Shown: positions 1-11,250 of the stretch, one piece after another | How the letters are laid out: every line of letters starts with the position of its first letter | Numbering within the stretch: the first letter of the stretch is position 1 | Assembly (NCBI RefSeq): GCF_022539315.1 | Contig: NC_066327.1 | Span: 17,165,834 to 17,229,833 of the forward strand | Reading direction: 5' to 3' | DNA: 64,000 nucleotides | Source of the DNA: Serinus canaria | Taxonomy: Eukaryota; Chordata; Aves; Passeriformes; Fringillidae | The notes under the pieces: generated by a model | The model's input: only the letters and a program-made list of their open reading frames with translations | The model's database searches: none | What the model was told of the DNA's origin: nothing | Program-made: the position numbers and the translations under genes

Positions 1-2156
1 CAGAGGAGCCCTGGACATTTGTCCCTGAGTTTTTGCTGTGAGGAGCTGGCTATTCATTTGATTCCCTGACTAGATACTGTGAGAACAAAACCCCTGCCCC
101 TTGGTGCTGCTGAGCATTTGGGAAGTGTGTCTTTGAGAATAAATCACATGCCTGAAACACGTGGTGTGTCCCAAACCCGAGGAGAGGTCACAAAATGTTG
201 TTAGAGGGGCGTGCCAGTGCCTTTGGCTTTTGTCCCAGAATGAGCCATTTGTCTGAATTCTGCTGCTTGAAATTGCTGCCAGGTTCCTGAAGAAACGCCA
301 CCCTTGCCCACCTTTGCTCTCCTCAGACCCTCCCACACACCTGAGCTGTCCTGCCTGAGCATCTTGCAAAAACCTGAGTGCCTGGGAGTGTTTTGCTTCC
401 GTGCTGAGCCACAGGCTGGCTGCCTTAATGGGGCTTTAAAGGAGGAGGCTTAAGTAGCTGGAGCCTTGTACATAATTTCCTGCTCACAGCAGATAATGGC
501 CTGGCATTAACTGTCCCTCCCTGAGGGGAAGGAAATCCTGGAATAGGTTGCTTCCCAGCTGGGGAATGCAACACGATGCTCCCTTTAGAAATGTCATAAT
601 AACACTCCATTTCCCCAGAGAGGCAATTGCAGCTGGGACAGTCAAAGGAACCAAAGCAGCCCCAGCTTTAAATTGGGGCTCATTAAATTGTTGAGATTTG
701 AAAACCGAGCCTTGGGTTTCCAAATGCACTTCCCTTTTATTAGAAACTGCAAATTGCCCACGATTCTCCTTCAATTCCAGGCCGTGAGGAGAACCTGCAG
801 CACAGAGCAGCCTTTGTGCAGTGCTTTCCTCTGGTGATAGTGTGTAAAAATAGTTCAGCCAATTTCTTTACGTGTTTCAGTTCTGCTTAACCAAGTTGGT
901 TTGTGACCTCCTCCAGGATCTGTAATGTCCTCCCAGATTCCTGCTGAGTCACCAGAGGCTTGATTTCCCCCAGTTTATGGTCACAGAATGTGAGCATTTA
1001 AAGTCAGCTTTATCTCTGTATTTTGTCTGACTGAACAATTTTTTCAAAAATTTTGCTCCCTTGCCTAAACTTTATTTTTTTATTTCCTAAAGGAACTCTG
1101 TGGTTTCTTTTTGCATAGACTTTTCCTATGTTTGAAATTCGAAATTACATTTTTAGAGACCTGGCTTCACTCCTTGCTTGTGGAGGTGTAGGGTGTTTAA
1201 ATTCTTATTTATGTGTCATTTTAGAGCATTTTCAAAAAGCACTTTCAGATATGCACTTTCAGATAAATGTCCAGAATAATTCATAAATATTTCAACTGTG
1301 ATACTTCCCCTGAAAATAAATATTTAATCCTGAATTTTAAGTGAAGAAACCACAAAATACTTGGATTTTCAGTGTGTTATAGTCCTTAGATGAGATTTCC
1401 TCTTCAGGGCGTGATGCAAAGGGCACAGTGAAGGATTACTTTTATTTCAGAGCAGGGATAATTTTTAGAAAATTTGGAGGGGAATAATGAATACAAACCA
1501 GAAAATAAAGCTGGTGAAATGAATCTAGTGAAAAGCTGGAGTTGACTGTTCCAGCTGTGTGTGCAGTAATGGACACAATCCTGCTGTTACCCTGTGAAAT
1601 ACACACAGATTCCTGAGAATTTTGCTGGAGTCACATCATTGTGTGCTCAGACACTTCATAACCCTTAGACATCCTGTGCTGTGTGAACAACATCCTCCTG
1701 TTATCCAAAATAACCCTCTGACTGCAGCTTCGGTGTTCAATATCCTTCTCCAACAGATGTTTTCTGGCAAATGTCTTCCTGCATTAGTGAAATCCCCCCC
1801 AAGAAGCAGCAGGACACCTGCAGGAAGTGAATCAAGGCTCTGGAGCAGAAGAAAAAATAATCACCTGCTTTAAAATAAATAAATAAAAGTACTGTTGGAA
1901 AAAGAAAAAAAAAAAGGAGAAGCATTTCTTTCGATTTGTTTTTAGGTGTAAAATTTTAATAATTAACGCAGAATTCTGTAATTGTTGACTCATTAGTAGC
2001 TAATGTTTGAAGCAGCTCTTGCAGTGAGTCTGTGGTGTGCTGATGGAGCCCTGCAGCCAGAGTTTGTGGTGTTTGGGCAGCAGGAGCCGTCCCGGGGCCA
2101 GCAGGGGCCAGGCTTGCTTTAGTTCCTCTCCAGCCTGGGAGCTGCCCGGGCTCTGC
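1..2156. other. No gene seen
   Basis: Unique, rather AT-rich sequence from about 840 to 1,980, with an A-rich stretch at about 1,873-1,920. ORFs are short and lack recognisable protein features. Nothing else stands out. Confidence 0.6.
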
Positions 2157-2692
2157 CTGTGCTGGGCTGTGTGTGACACTGTCCTGGGCTGTGTGTGACA
2201 CCCTGTGCTGGGCTGTGTGTGACACCCTGTGCTGGGCTGTGTGTGACACTGTCCTGGGCTGTGTGTGACACCCTGTGCTGGGCTGTGTGTGACACCCTGT
2301 GCTGGGCTGTGTGTGACACCCTGTGCTGGGCTGTGTGTGACACTGTCCTGGACTGTGTGTGACACCCTGTGCTGTGCAGAGTGTGACACTGTGTCCTGTG
2401 CAGAGTGTGTGCTCTGTATCCTGGACAGTCTGTGTGTCACCCTGTGCTGTGCAGAGTGTGTGCTCTGTGTCCTGTACAGCCCATGGAACTCCATGTCCTG
2501 TACTGTCCCCATGTGTCACATCCTGTACAGCCTGAGTGCATCGTGTCCTGTACAACCCATGGAACTCCGTGTCCTGTCCATTCCTGTACTCCATGTACAT
2601 CATGTCCTGTCCATCCCCATATTCCATCTCCTGTCCATCCCTGTCCCCCGTGTCCTGTCTGTCCATCCCTGTCCCCCGTGTCCTGTCTGGCA
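2157..2692. repeat. 24-bp minisatellite (TGCTGGGCTGTGTGTGACAC...) with degenerate tail
   Basis: From 2,157 to about 2,380 there are around nine copies of a 22-24 bp unit built on CTGGGCTGTGTGTGACAC, in two variants (ending CCTG or TG). The array then decays into CTGTGCAGAGTGTG and GTCCTGT-rich copies and ends with a near-perfect duplication of about 30 bp at about 2,634-2,690. The long ORFs on both strands here are products of the repeat. Confidence 0.9.
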
Positions 2693-4054
2693 GCACAGGG
2701 GTGACTCCAGAGCTGAGGCTGCTCCTGCAGTCCCCCAGCCCCCAGGGGCCTGTGGAGGAAAAGGGGTCACTGCAGTCCAGACTCCAAGGTGTCATTGGGA
2801 ATTTAGAGGTGGCACAAGTATTAACTTTTAACTGTCTTTATTTTCGGTGTTGTAGTATCCTTTCCTTTCGCACCACCAACTTTTTGGGCTCTCCAGGGGT
2901 TTTCATGGAACAAGTCTGTAGTGTAAAACTAAAAGATCATGTTGCAACTTTGTATAAAAACCATCTTGCAAAACAAAGGCCTTTTTTTTCTTTGGCTTGG
3001 GACTTTTGAGACAATTCCTAACATACCTGTAATTCTTGCTTTTATAATTTGTGTTAGCAGAGACTCTGATGCATTGGCAATGTAGATTTAATGTGCACTC
3101 CTGTGCTTTCTGCCAAGTGGTCATTCACTCTGGAGTTTTACTATGTTCAACCTGTAAATACAGCAGAACGTCAATAAATGTCACTTCTGTAGCAATTGTT
3201 GCTGTAGGACAATGTTTAATTGAGTTTTGATTGTTATTGCACCTGGTTGTCCATGACAAACACAGATTATCTGGGGGCGTTCCATCTTTTTCCGTGGAAG
3301 GTGTAACACAAATCTCCAAGGCGTCCATCTCTTTCGTAACCAAGCCTGTCAGGAAGTGGTGATTCCATTTTGGAGGATTTGTTGGATTTTTTTGGTAGTC
3401 ATATGACTTACTGACCTGTGAAACTGGTTTTGGTTCACAGCTGAACTTCTCAAATGTACAGTCCCCACAAACAAGCAGTTGGGGCTGGCAGAGATGGATA
3501 GAGGTTCCACAGAGTCCTCATTGAACAGGAATAAGTGAACACAGAATTCGGAATTTTATCCTACAAGGCAAAATCTGCAGCATTAGGGAACTCTGAACCA
3601 CATTTGCCCAAACTTGGTCGATCAGCCTCGTGTTTGCTCTCCTGGCATCTGGGCCTTATTTGGGCTTGACTGTCCAGAGAACTGGAATATTTGGCATTCC
3701 TGTTGCTCCTCCTGCGTGGCCTGAAGCTGCAGACACCTCCAGCCCCATGTTCCTGCACAGCCAGGGGCTCTGGGAGGGACGGGGGGTGCTGGGGTCTGGA
3801 GGAGCCACGCTGTGTTTGCTGTAGGTTCACAGGCTCAGATGCTCCTGTTGGGTCTGGGCCAGCTCAGCCACCTCACACCACCGCAGTGGCAGGGCTGTGG
3901 TCACCTGCAGTGACCAGGTAAATACCTCTGGCCTTCCCTGACAGCCAGGCTGGGGTGGAGGCTTTGGCTGCTGTGGAGGGCAGACACAGCTCTGGAGCTG
4001 CTGTGCCATGTGGGGAGAGAGCCCAGACTCCCCAGGACTACTGACGTGGCCAGG
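2693..4054. other. No gene seen
   Basis: Unique sequence without recognisable coding or repeat structure. Confidence 0.5.
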
Positions 4055-4307
4055 GAGTGATAGGATAGAGGGAATGGCTTCCCCCTGCCAGAGGGCAGGG
4101 CTGGATGGGATACTGGGAAGGAATTCCTGGCTGTGAGGGTGGGCAGGCCCTGGCACAGGGTGCCCAGAGCAGCTGTGGCTTCACTGGCAGTGCCCAAGGC
4201 CAGGCTGGACAGGGCTTGGAGCAACCTGGGGCAGTGGGAGGTTCCCTGCCATGGCAGGGGTGGCACTGGATGGCCTTTAAGGTCCCTTCCTACCCAAAGC
4301 AGTAAGA
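4055..4307 (+). mobile_element. CR1 LINE fragment (3' end region)
   Basis: Matches the familiar CR1 3' segment in sense orientation: GGCACAGGGTGCCCAGAGCAG, then CAAGGCCAGGCTGGACAGGG, then CCTGCCATGGCAGGGG, then TTAAGGTCCCTTCCTACCC. It is 5'-truncated, as nearly all avian copies are, and has no coding capacity. Confidence 0.85.
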
Positions 4308-6079
4308 AGTGCATCTTGAGATCTGATTTCCAGTTTCCATGAAAGACAGAAAAGCAACCCAAGGGGAGAAGGCTCAGCTGAAGGGAGAGCAGCACGTGCT
4401 GGAAGAAATCAGATCTGCCTGTGGAAGAGGAGCACCACGGAGGAGAGGAGTGGGGTCTGCCCATTGTCTGTGCTCTTCTGCCTGCTCTAGTGGGAACCCC
4501 AGTGAAAATACTGGTGCTAATTGTCCATGGCATGATGTGAAATAGAGGATTACACTGAGGAATAAAACCACTCAACTGGAGACCTCCCAGTTTCTTCAAC
4601 TGGATGTTTTCCCTCTCCCCTTGCTCTGGGTAGTACATGTACAGGAAATTGATAAATATTGCTGGATTTAGGAATGATTTCTCTGAACCTTTTGGCTTTA
4701 CTGCAGAAGTCCTTTCCCACCAGAGAAGCACTGCAGTGAATTAATCCCTGTGTGCCTTGGCCACACAAAGGCAAGGACTGACTCATATTGGGTGCCTTGG
4801 TTAGTGGCAGTGATTCAGAGCTGGATTGCCCTGACCTCTCCTGGGGCTGGGGCTCTCCTCTGAGATCTGTGTGATGGCCCAGGGCATGGCCTGAGATCCT
4901 GGAGCAGGAGGGAACAGCTGAAAGGGCCAGAAAATGTAACAAGGGCAGAGCTCATTCCAGGGCTGCTGTGGCTCCCTGTGCCCAACCCGTGCCTGCAGGG
5001 CCTGAGGAAATTCCTTTTTGCATGGAGTTAAGTTTTCATAGCACCTACTCTTGTTTTCACTGCCTTGTGTTCACAAGATGGCACAGCTTCCATGGGAGCA
5101 GAGAAGAAACCAAAGTGTTTGAAAATACACACCATACTCCAAACCTGGGAGCAGCTGGATTAAAGAACTGTTTAAAACCTCAACAGAGAACATTACCAAG
5201 GGCTGTTTTAGTGCTGGTACCTGTTACTCATCACATAAAACACTTCACAGCGTGGTACTGGCGGGGTTGTTGTGTTCCCCCATGTCCTGGGGATGCCCAA
5301 ATCCCTTCAGTGCTCCAGCTGGTTGCTCAGCTGGGCTGTCACCCTGTGCTACTTCTGCTCAGGGCTCGGTGCTGCTTAAAAGGAGAATTTCCTCTTGGCT
5401 TTTTTTTCTCTGAGATTTTTGGGTAAAATGGAAAAAGCCAGGCAGGGAAGGAAATTATCAGAGTACAGGGATTAAATCAGTGTTTAAAGTAAAAAATCAA
5501 CCACAAGATATATCCTAGAAATTAATTATAAATCATAGGACTCACATGGATACAAACCCTATTTTGCTAAGCCTAAACTATGTTAATAAAGCCTCATATC
5601 AATGAATATAACAATAAAGCAAAAGATAGGGATCTGTGCCAGGCTCTGGAGCATCAGGAAGGTCTGTGCTGGGTGCTATGGTGCCAGGGGATGAACCATG
5701 GTCCCTGTGCCAGGGCCAAGTGGAGCGAAGAACAGGAACACTCTGGACTTGCTTTAAAAAAACTCAACTTAATAGAAGCTCTGCCAAGTGAAAAATCGGT
5801 TTTTCCAAAATATCCTTCACCCCTCAGTGAGCTCTAATGAGCCCCTGAGCTGTAACCTCGGGTGTTTGTCACTGGAGCTCCTGGGATCCCCCTGGAGCAT
5901 CCTTGGGACACTGGGGGTGGCATGAGGGGCAGTGGGTGAGGGCAGGATGTCCCCTGCCCGTGGGAGTCACCTGGAGTGGTGTCACCGGGAGTGGTGTCAC
6001 CTCTGGGTCCGGAGGCAGCATGAGGGGCTTGGTGGGCCAGAATGCCCCATGCCACAGTCACACAGCACAGGGACACGGT
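4308..6079. other. No gene seen
   Basis: Unique sequence. A short duplication of about 16 bp (GGAGTGGTGTCACC) lies at 5,966-6,002. No coding features. Confidence 0.5.
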
Positions 6080-7345
6080 AGGTGGCAGCTCAGAGGAGCC
6101 ACGGGAAGAAAAGCCCATCTTCGACCAGATTCTGTGTTTGGTTTTGTTGTTGCTTTAACCAAAGCGGCCGGAGCACCGTAATTAAAGGCTCAGTGGCTCT
6201 AATTGGAGTAGGTTTAAACTCGAGGTCAAAATCCCTTCTGGCACTTCCTCTGCCTAATAACCATCAACAGAAATCAAACAAATCCAAGCGGCTCCAGCCC
6301 CTAATCTGGGACCAGCAAAGGTCGTGCTGCTGATAAGGGAACTCAGACATGGAAAGGCAGCCCCGTGGCCCCACGGTGCTGGGGGACAGCGGGGACAGTG
6401 CCATGGCCACGGGTGGGTGCTGGGGGCTGGCTGGTGCTCCGCAAGTCCCCGGTCGCGGATGTCGGGCTGTCCCTGGCGCTGTGGGACACAGCAAGGACGG
6501 GAGATCGCGGTGCCGGTGCAGCCCAGGGGACAGGAGCTCAGCGCCAGGATTTCACCGAAATGCCCATTTTCTGTGGGCAGACGGAGGCACCGAGGCCGTG
6601 CCGGGGATGCAGGAGGAGATTTTACAAGGCGCTGCTGATTCCCGGGGTGTTGTGCCCCCCCGGCCACCCACGGCTGCCGCTTCCTGCCACCGCCGAAGGT
6701 CACTGCCCTCGCCACTTTAACTGCTTTGCTAATTATGCCCTAAGCTGGACCTTTAAAGTGATCTGGGAGGAGAAAAGAAAAAAAAAAAAAAAAAAAAGAA
6801 TAAAGGAAAGCAAAGGGGTTGCAGATGTGGAGGGGCCAGGCTCGGCAGGGCCGGCAAGGTGGGGCCGTCCCCCTGCCCATCCTCAGCGCGACGGCCCGGG
6901 AGCCTCTGCCTGCAGATCGAGTCCCTTGAGTGGCTTTGGGGTTTTTGTTCCTGCTCCTCCCTCTGCCGGGCCCCGCTCGTGGGCTCTGATGTGTTTCGGT
7001 GCCCTGGGTTTCATCTGGAGGGTTTATCCCGTGCCGAGCTGCGGCCGGGTGGGAGCCGGGGCTGGCCCGAGGCTGCCGAACTCTCCGGAATGGGATGGGA
7101 TGGGATTGGGATGGGATGGGATGGGATGGGGTGGGATGGGGACACAGCTCCCGTGCAGCACCATCCTGTCCCTGCCAGCCCATTCTGCTGCGGGTGTCAC
7201 CGCACGAAGGAGCCGAGGCCACCCTCCTGCTGCCTCCTCCAGGGAGGCTCCGGTGCCGAGGGGACCCCGGGTGGCGCTGGGGCTCTTGGGCAGCGCTGCC
7301 ACGGCTGATGACACTGCTGCCACCGGCTCTGCTCTTCCAACAGGA
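6080..7345. other. GC-rich stretch with possible regulatory blocks, no gene
   Basis: Moderately CpG-rich sequence. It contains homeodomain-like TAATTA/CTAATTGG motifs and the ATCAAACAAATC stretch at about 6,178-6,290, and a block near 6,695-6,760 with AGGTCACTG and CTAATTATG. An A19-type tract lies near 6,779-6,797. The long overlapping ORFs on both strands match nothing I know. It may be a distal regulatory element or the promoter of an unrecognised RNA, but this is speculative. Confidence 0.3.
7091..7141 (+). repeat. (GGGAT)n array with G-quadruplex potential
   Basis: Ten GGG tracts separated by mostly AT dinucleotides in 50 bp on the plus strand, starting at 7,092. Four GGG tracts with short loops satisfy the usual G-quadruplex pattern several times over. 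Confidence 0.9.
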
Positions 7346-7365
7346 GCACGGAGCCGCCAAAAAAC

Positions 7366-7560
7366 CATGGACTCCCAGAGTGGTTTGGACTGGGAGGGAC
7401 CTTAAAGCCCCTTTCATTCCACGCCCTGCCACAGGACACCTTCCACTGTCCCGGGTGCTCCAAGCCCGTCCAGCCTGGCCGTGGGCACTGCCAGGGTTGG
7501 GGACAAGGGAGCAGCTTCAGCCACCCCAGCAGGCCCTCGGCTCTCCCAGGGCAGCTGCGA
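7366..7560 (-). mobile_element. CR1 LINE fragment, antisense
   Basis: Reads AGTGGTTTGGACTGGGAGGG, ACCTTAAAG, then ACACCTTCCACTGTCCCGGG and TGCTCCAAGCCCGTCCAGCC, which is the reverse complement of the CR1 3' end. It decays after about 7,500. Confidence 0.8.
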
Positions 7561-9686
7561 TGTGTTTGCAATCACTGCCCACTCCGTCCCTCCCACAGCC
7601 GCCAGGGGTGGCCGTGCCCAAAAGCCCCAGCCCTTGGCAGGTGTTTCTTGTTCTGGGGCTCCTGTGCCTGCAGCAGGTCAGGGGAGCTTTCTCTGGGGGG
7701 AAAACCTCTCTCCCCTGCACCCCAACCCTGCTCTGGGACCCCCAATGAGCTGGAACCTGTGCCAGCACCATCCTTTGCCATGGAATGTGCTCCTGGGCTG
7801 TGTGAGGACTTGCCTGAGCTGCTGCTTCATTTCCCAGCTCACCGAGGTAAGTGAGGGCAGCACAAAGTCCTGCTGGCATGGAACACTGGGATTTGTCCCT
7901 TTGGGTGGTGAAGCTCTTGATGGAGCTGGACAGGTCCCTTCTCAGACTGACCTTGGCTTCAGGATCAGCCCTGGGGCTGGCATAGAGGGGCCACAGAGCC
8001 TGGAAGGGTAAATTCTCTTCCAGCTCTCTGAGGAGAGACATGAGGGGCTGGATCTTGCACTGATTAAGTATAGCTGGGATTGGGAAGCAAAGATCCTGGT
8101 GCTGTTCCCTGGTGCCAGGGTGGCTTGGTGCGTGGGCAGGGAGAGCTGGGCAGGGGTTACCCAGCCCTGAAGGGGCTGCCCAGTCCCAAAGGCCCCACAG
8201 GGGCAGCTGCTCAGCCTGGGCAGGTGTCTCGGTTTTAGATGTCTCTGAGGGAGTGGTTTCTTGTGGCATAGGATGCAGAACTCTCTGCTGGGACCTCTGG
8301 ATGAGTCCCTTGTGTTTGATTCCTGCATTGTGTGGGTGTTTGTGTCAGTGCCTTTGGCTGGTTTTTGTCTGTTTGGAGCAAAATACCTCCTAGATTCATG
8401 GAGGAATTTTACAGCCCTCTCAGTCTGTGTCTCCAAGAACATAAAGTGGCCCCAAACCACTCAGGATAAACCTGGGGCTGGGGTGAGGGGACAGGTGTGA
8501 GGGGTGCCAGAGCCCCTTGGCCTTGGCACTGCTGGTTTGTGATGGGTTTGACCCGACCTGGATCCAACCCCCCAAATCTCCCAGCTGGAAATGGAGAGGA
8601 AGAAGCACTTTACAGGCCTGAACTTCCTGAAGCTGCTGGGAATGACTCATCCATATGTTGGCAGAGCCTGAGCCAGCTGCCAGCAGGAGAGAGCAGGCAG
8701 GGCTGTGCTGGGAGGAGGAGGAGGCAGGGAAAGGCTCTTCCTGCTGCTTTTCCCCTTGGCCAGCTCCTCTTTGGCCCAGTGTGTGCCCTCTGCACTGGGA
8801 CAGGGCTCAAACCCCAGCAGGAGATGTGCAAAGAAAGAACCAAGGGGTTCTTTCAGCCCAGCTCACCTGAAGCAGGCTGAGGAAGCTCCGAGGTGCCAAG
8901 GGATGCAGTTGAGGGAGCTGCTGGTTTTTGGAGATGCAAGGCTTCTGGAAGGAGCTGCTCTGGTTATGTCCCTGCTAATTGAAGTTAATTGCTTTCTGCC
9001 ATCAAATTGGGAAGTTCCCCTTCCAATCCTAATGTGAGTTTAGAACATGATTTCCAGTCTTTAGTCTGCTTTTAGTGCTCTCCCTTTCATTAGTTCCCTG
9101 GATCCAGCTGATCCCTGCCAGCCTGCAGAGGTGGCATTTCGGAGCCAAAGGGAGCAGGGGGGATTTCTTTGTTGTGTGTTGCTTTTCCTCACCCCCAGCC
9201 TGTGTTCCTGGTGCATGGCTGAAGCAGAGCTTGGACAGTTTTGAGTCTGGCTTCATCCAGGCACTGGCCAGTGCTCCCAGTGTGGGCTGCTGCATCCCCA
9301 CGGCCACAGGCTCGGCAGGAGGAGAAACAGATTTAATCTGGTCCTGCAGTAAATTACTATTCTAGATTAGAAATGAAGACCATGGAGTGGGCATGAGTCA
9401 CTCTATTTGCTGTGGTCACAGTTTTTCCTCTCATTAATCTTCTGTCCTGTTCTCACTCTGTGTTCTGCATGGGAGGGAAGACTGAGAATGGGAACGTCAG
9501 GGCTGTCCATGGCTCCTGGACCCTGCACAACTGCTGGGATTTCTTATTTTAATTCTTTCCATTCTGTGCAGTATCTCAGTGTTGTCCCAGGAGTTTTGCA
9601 ATAGCTGTGTTGAAAACCAAGGCTGTATCTGCAAACAAGCATAGACCACTTTAATTTAACCAGTGCAAAGCTGTGTTTTGTATTAT
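7561..9686. other. No gene seen
   Basis: Unique GC-moderate sequence with shadow ORFs only. Confidence 0.5.
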
Positions 9687-9960
9687 GTAGAATCCCAGCC
9701 TGGTGTGGGTTGGAAGGGACCTTAAACTTCATCCCATTCCACCCCTGCCATGGCAGGGACACCTCCCACTGTCCCAGGCTGCTCCAAGCCCTTTCCAGCC
9801 TGGCCTTGGGCACTGCCAGGGATCCAGGGACAGCCCCAGCTGCTCTGGGCACCTGTGCCAGGGCCTCTCCACCCTGCCAGGGAACAATTCCTTCCTAACA
9901 CCTAACCTAAATCTTCATTCTTCCCTCTCAGCTTGAGACCATTCCCCTTTTTCCTGTCGT
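9687..9960 (-). mobile_element. CR1 LINE fragment, antisense
   Basis: A well-preserved copy running from the CR1 3' end (AATCCCAGCCTGGTGTGGGT) through CCATGGCAGGGACACCTCCC, CTCTCCACCCTGCCAGGGAA and TTCCTTCCTAACACC to TTGAGACCATTCCCC. It is the longest CR1 piece on this strand in the window. Confidence 0.88.
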
Positions 9961-11119
9961 TATTAAAACTGATTTCTTTAGATTAAGTTTAAACTGTTTT
10001 CTAACTGGCACAAAACTTAAGGGGGAAAAAAAGCACAACTGCAATTACAAACAGCTGAAATAATGCTTTGGGAGGCAGGTGAGCTCTTGGTCCATGTTAG
10101 GAGCAGGTGGTGTGAATTGAGGAGTTTGGTTTGGTCCTGTTTCAAAGTCTAAAGCCAAATCCATCCTGGGACAAGCCCACTGCAGGCATTGGTGCTGATC
10201 AGGCTCATCCCAGGTTTTCACTTTCACTTGTGGGATGAGCAGATTTGGGTCGCTTGAATTCCTGTCTCTGTGGCCAAGAGTCAGCAGAGAGGAGCCAGTT
10301 GTACTCTGGCCTGCAGCTCAGTGCTGTGATGACATGATCAAAACATTAAGGATCCTGCTTCTTGGGGAAATGCAGGAATCCAAAACATCTGGGCAGTTTG
10401 TTTGTGTGTGCCTTGCTTTCCTTCATGCCTTTGTTCATCCTTTCCAATTACTGCTGCTAAGTATAAACTTAAAACAGAGAGGAGGCTGAGCTTGTGGGGA
10501 ACATATGGACAAATGGAAAATAAACAGCATGAGGAATTCCTGGCTAATGAGCTCTTGGATGATAAGATACTCCAAAAAAAAAAAAAAAAAAAAGGCAAAA
10601 GAGGTCTGAGCTTTGCTTCTGTTGTAGCATGAGAAGAAAATTTCCCTAATGATGCCCAGCATCACTTTGATGCTGCACTGCAGCATCTCCTTTGTGGGCT
10701 GTGGGGCACGAGGGTCTGTGTCCACTCTGGATCCACCCTTGGGCTTCAGTCCAGCTGAGCAGGGCTCACAGATGGGTTTGGCCATGGTCTGCAGCCCCCA
10801 GCTCTGTGAGGGGATGGAGTCTCTGCCCCCCCAGCTGGCTCCACGCTGCCTCTCCATGCCCAGCTCCTGGGTTCCCCATCTCAGCCTCCCTCATTTCACG
10901 TGCCATTAATTGCTCCAGCTGAACAACAGGAACAGGCTCCTTCCTCCTCGAGTTCAAGGTTTGTGTCTTGTTCTTCCTGGCAGAAGAAGAGATGCTTCCC
11001 TTGCTCTTGAGGCCAGAGTTGCCCCACCAGCTTTGCAGCTTGGTCATGGTTTGGTGGCTGTGGGATGATTTTTGGTGCCAGGATTTGGGATTAGCAATTG
11101 CACTCTCTGTAAATCAGGA
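9961..11119. other. No gene seen; A20 tract
   Basis: Unique sequence with a 20-base A run at 10,574-10,593. No target-site duplication or parent gene is recognisable around the tract. Confidence 0.5.
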
Positions 11120-11250
11120 CAAAGCCATGGAATCAGTTAGGTTGGAAACCTCTGAGATCATCAAGTCCAACCATTCCCCCAGCACTGCCGAGGCCACCAC
11201 TGGCCGTGTCCCCAAGTGTTTTTTGAACGCTTCAGGTGTTCATCCCTGCT
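11120..11250 (-). mobile_element. CR1-type LINE fragment of a different subfamily, antisense
   Basis: GGAATCAGTTAGGTTGGAAA, ATCATCAAGTCCAACCATTC, CCCAGCACTGCCGAGGCCAC and GTTTTTTGAACGCTTCAGG match the CR1 variant whose tail reads AAGTCCAACCATTAACCCAGCACTGCC on its antisense strand. Confidence 0.75.

Noticed and set aside
6365..7748. Overlapping ORFs of 230-346 codons on both strands
   Set aside because: Low-complexity, GC-driven, cross a G-rich microsatellite and an A-tract; no recognisable protein.
10574..10593. A20 tract as the tail of a processed pseudogene
   Set aside because: The sequence before it matches no gene I recognise and no flanking direct repeats are seen; the same applies to the A20 tract at 56,331-56,350.
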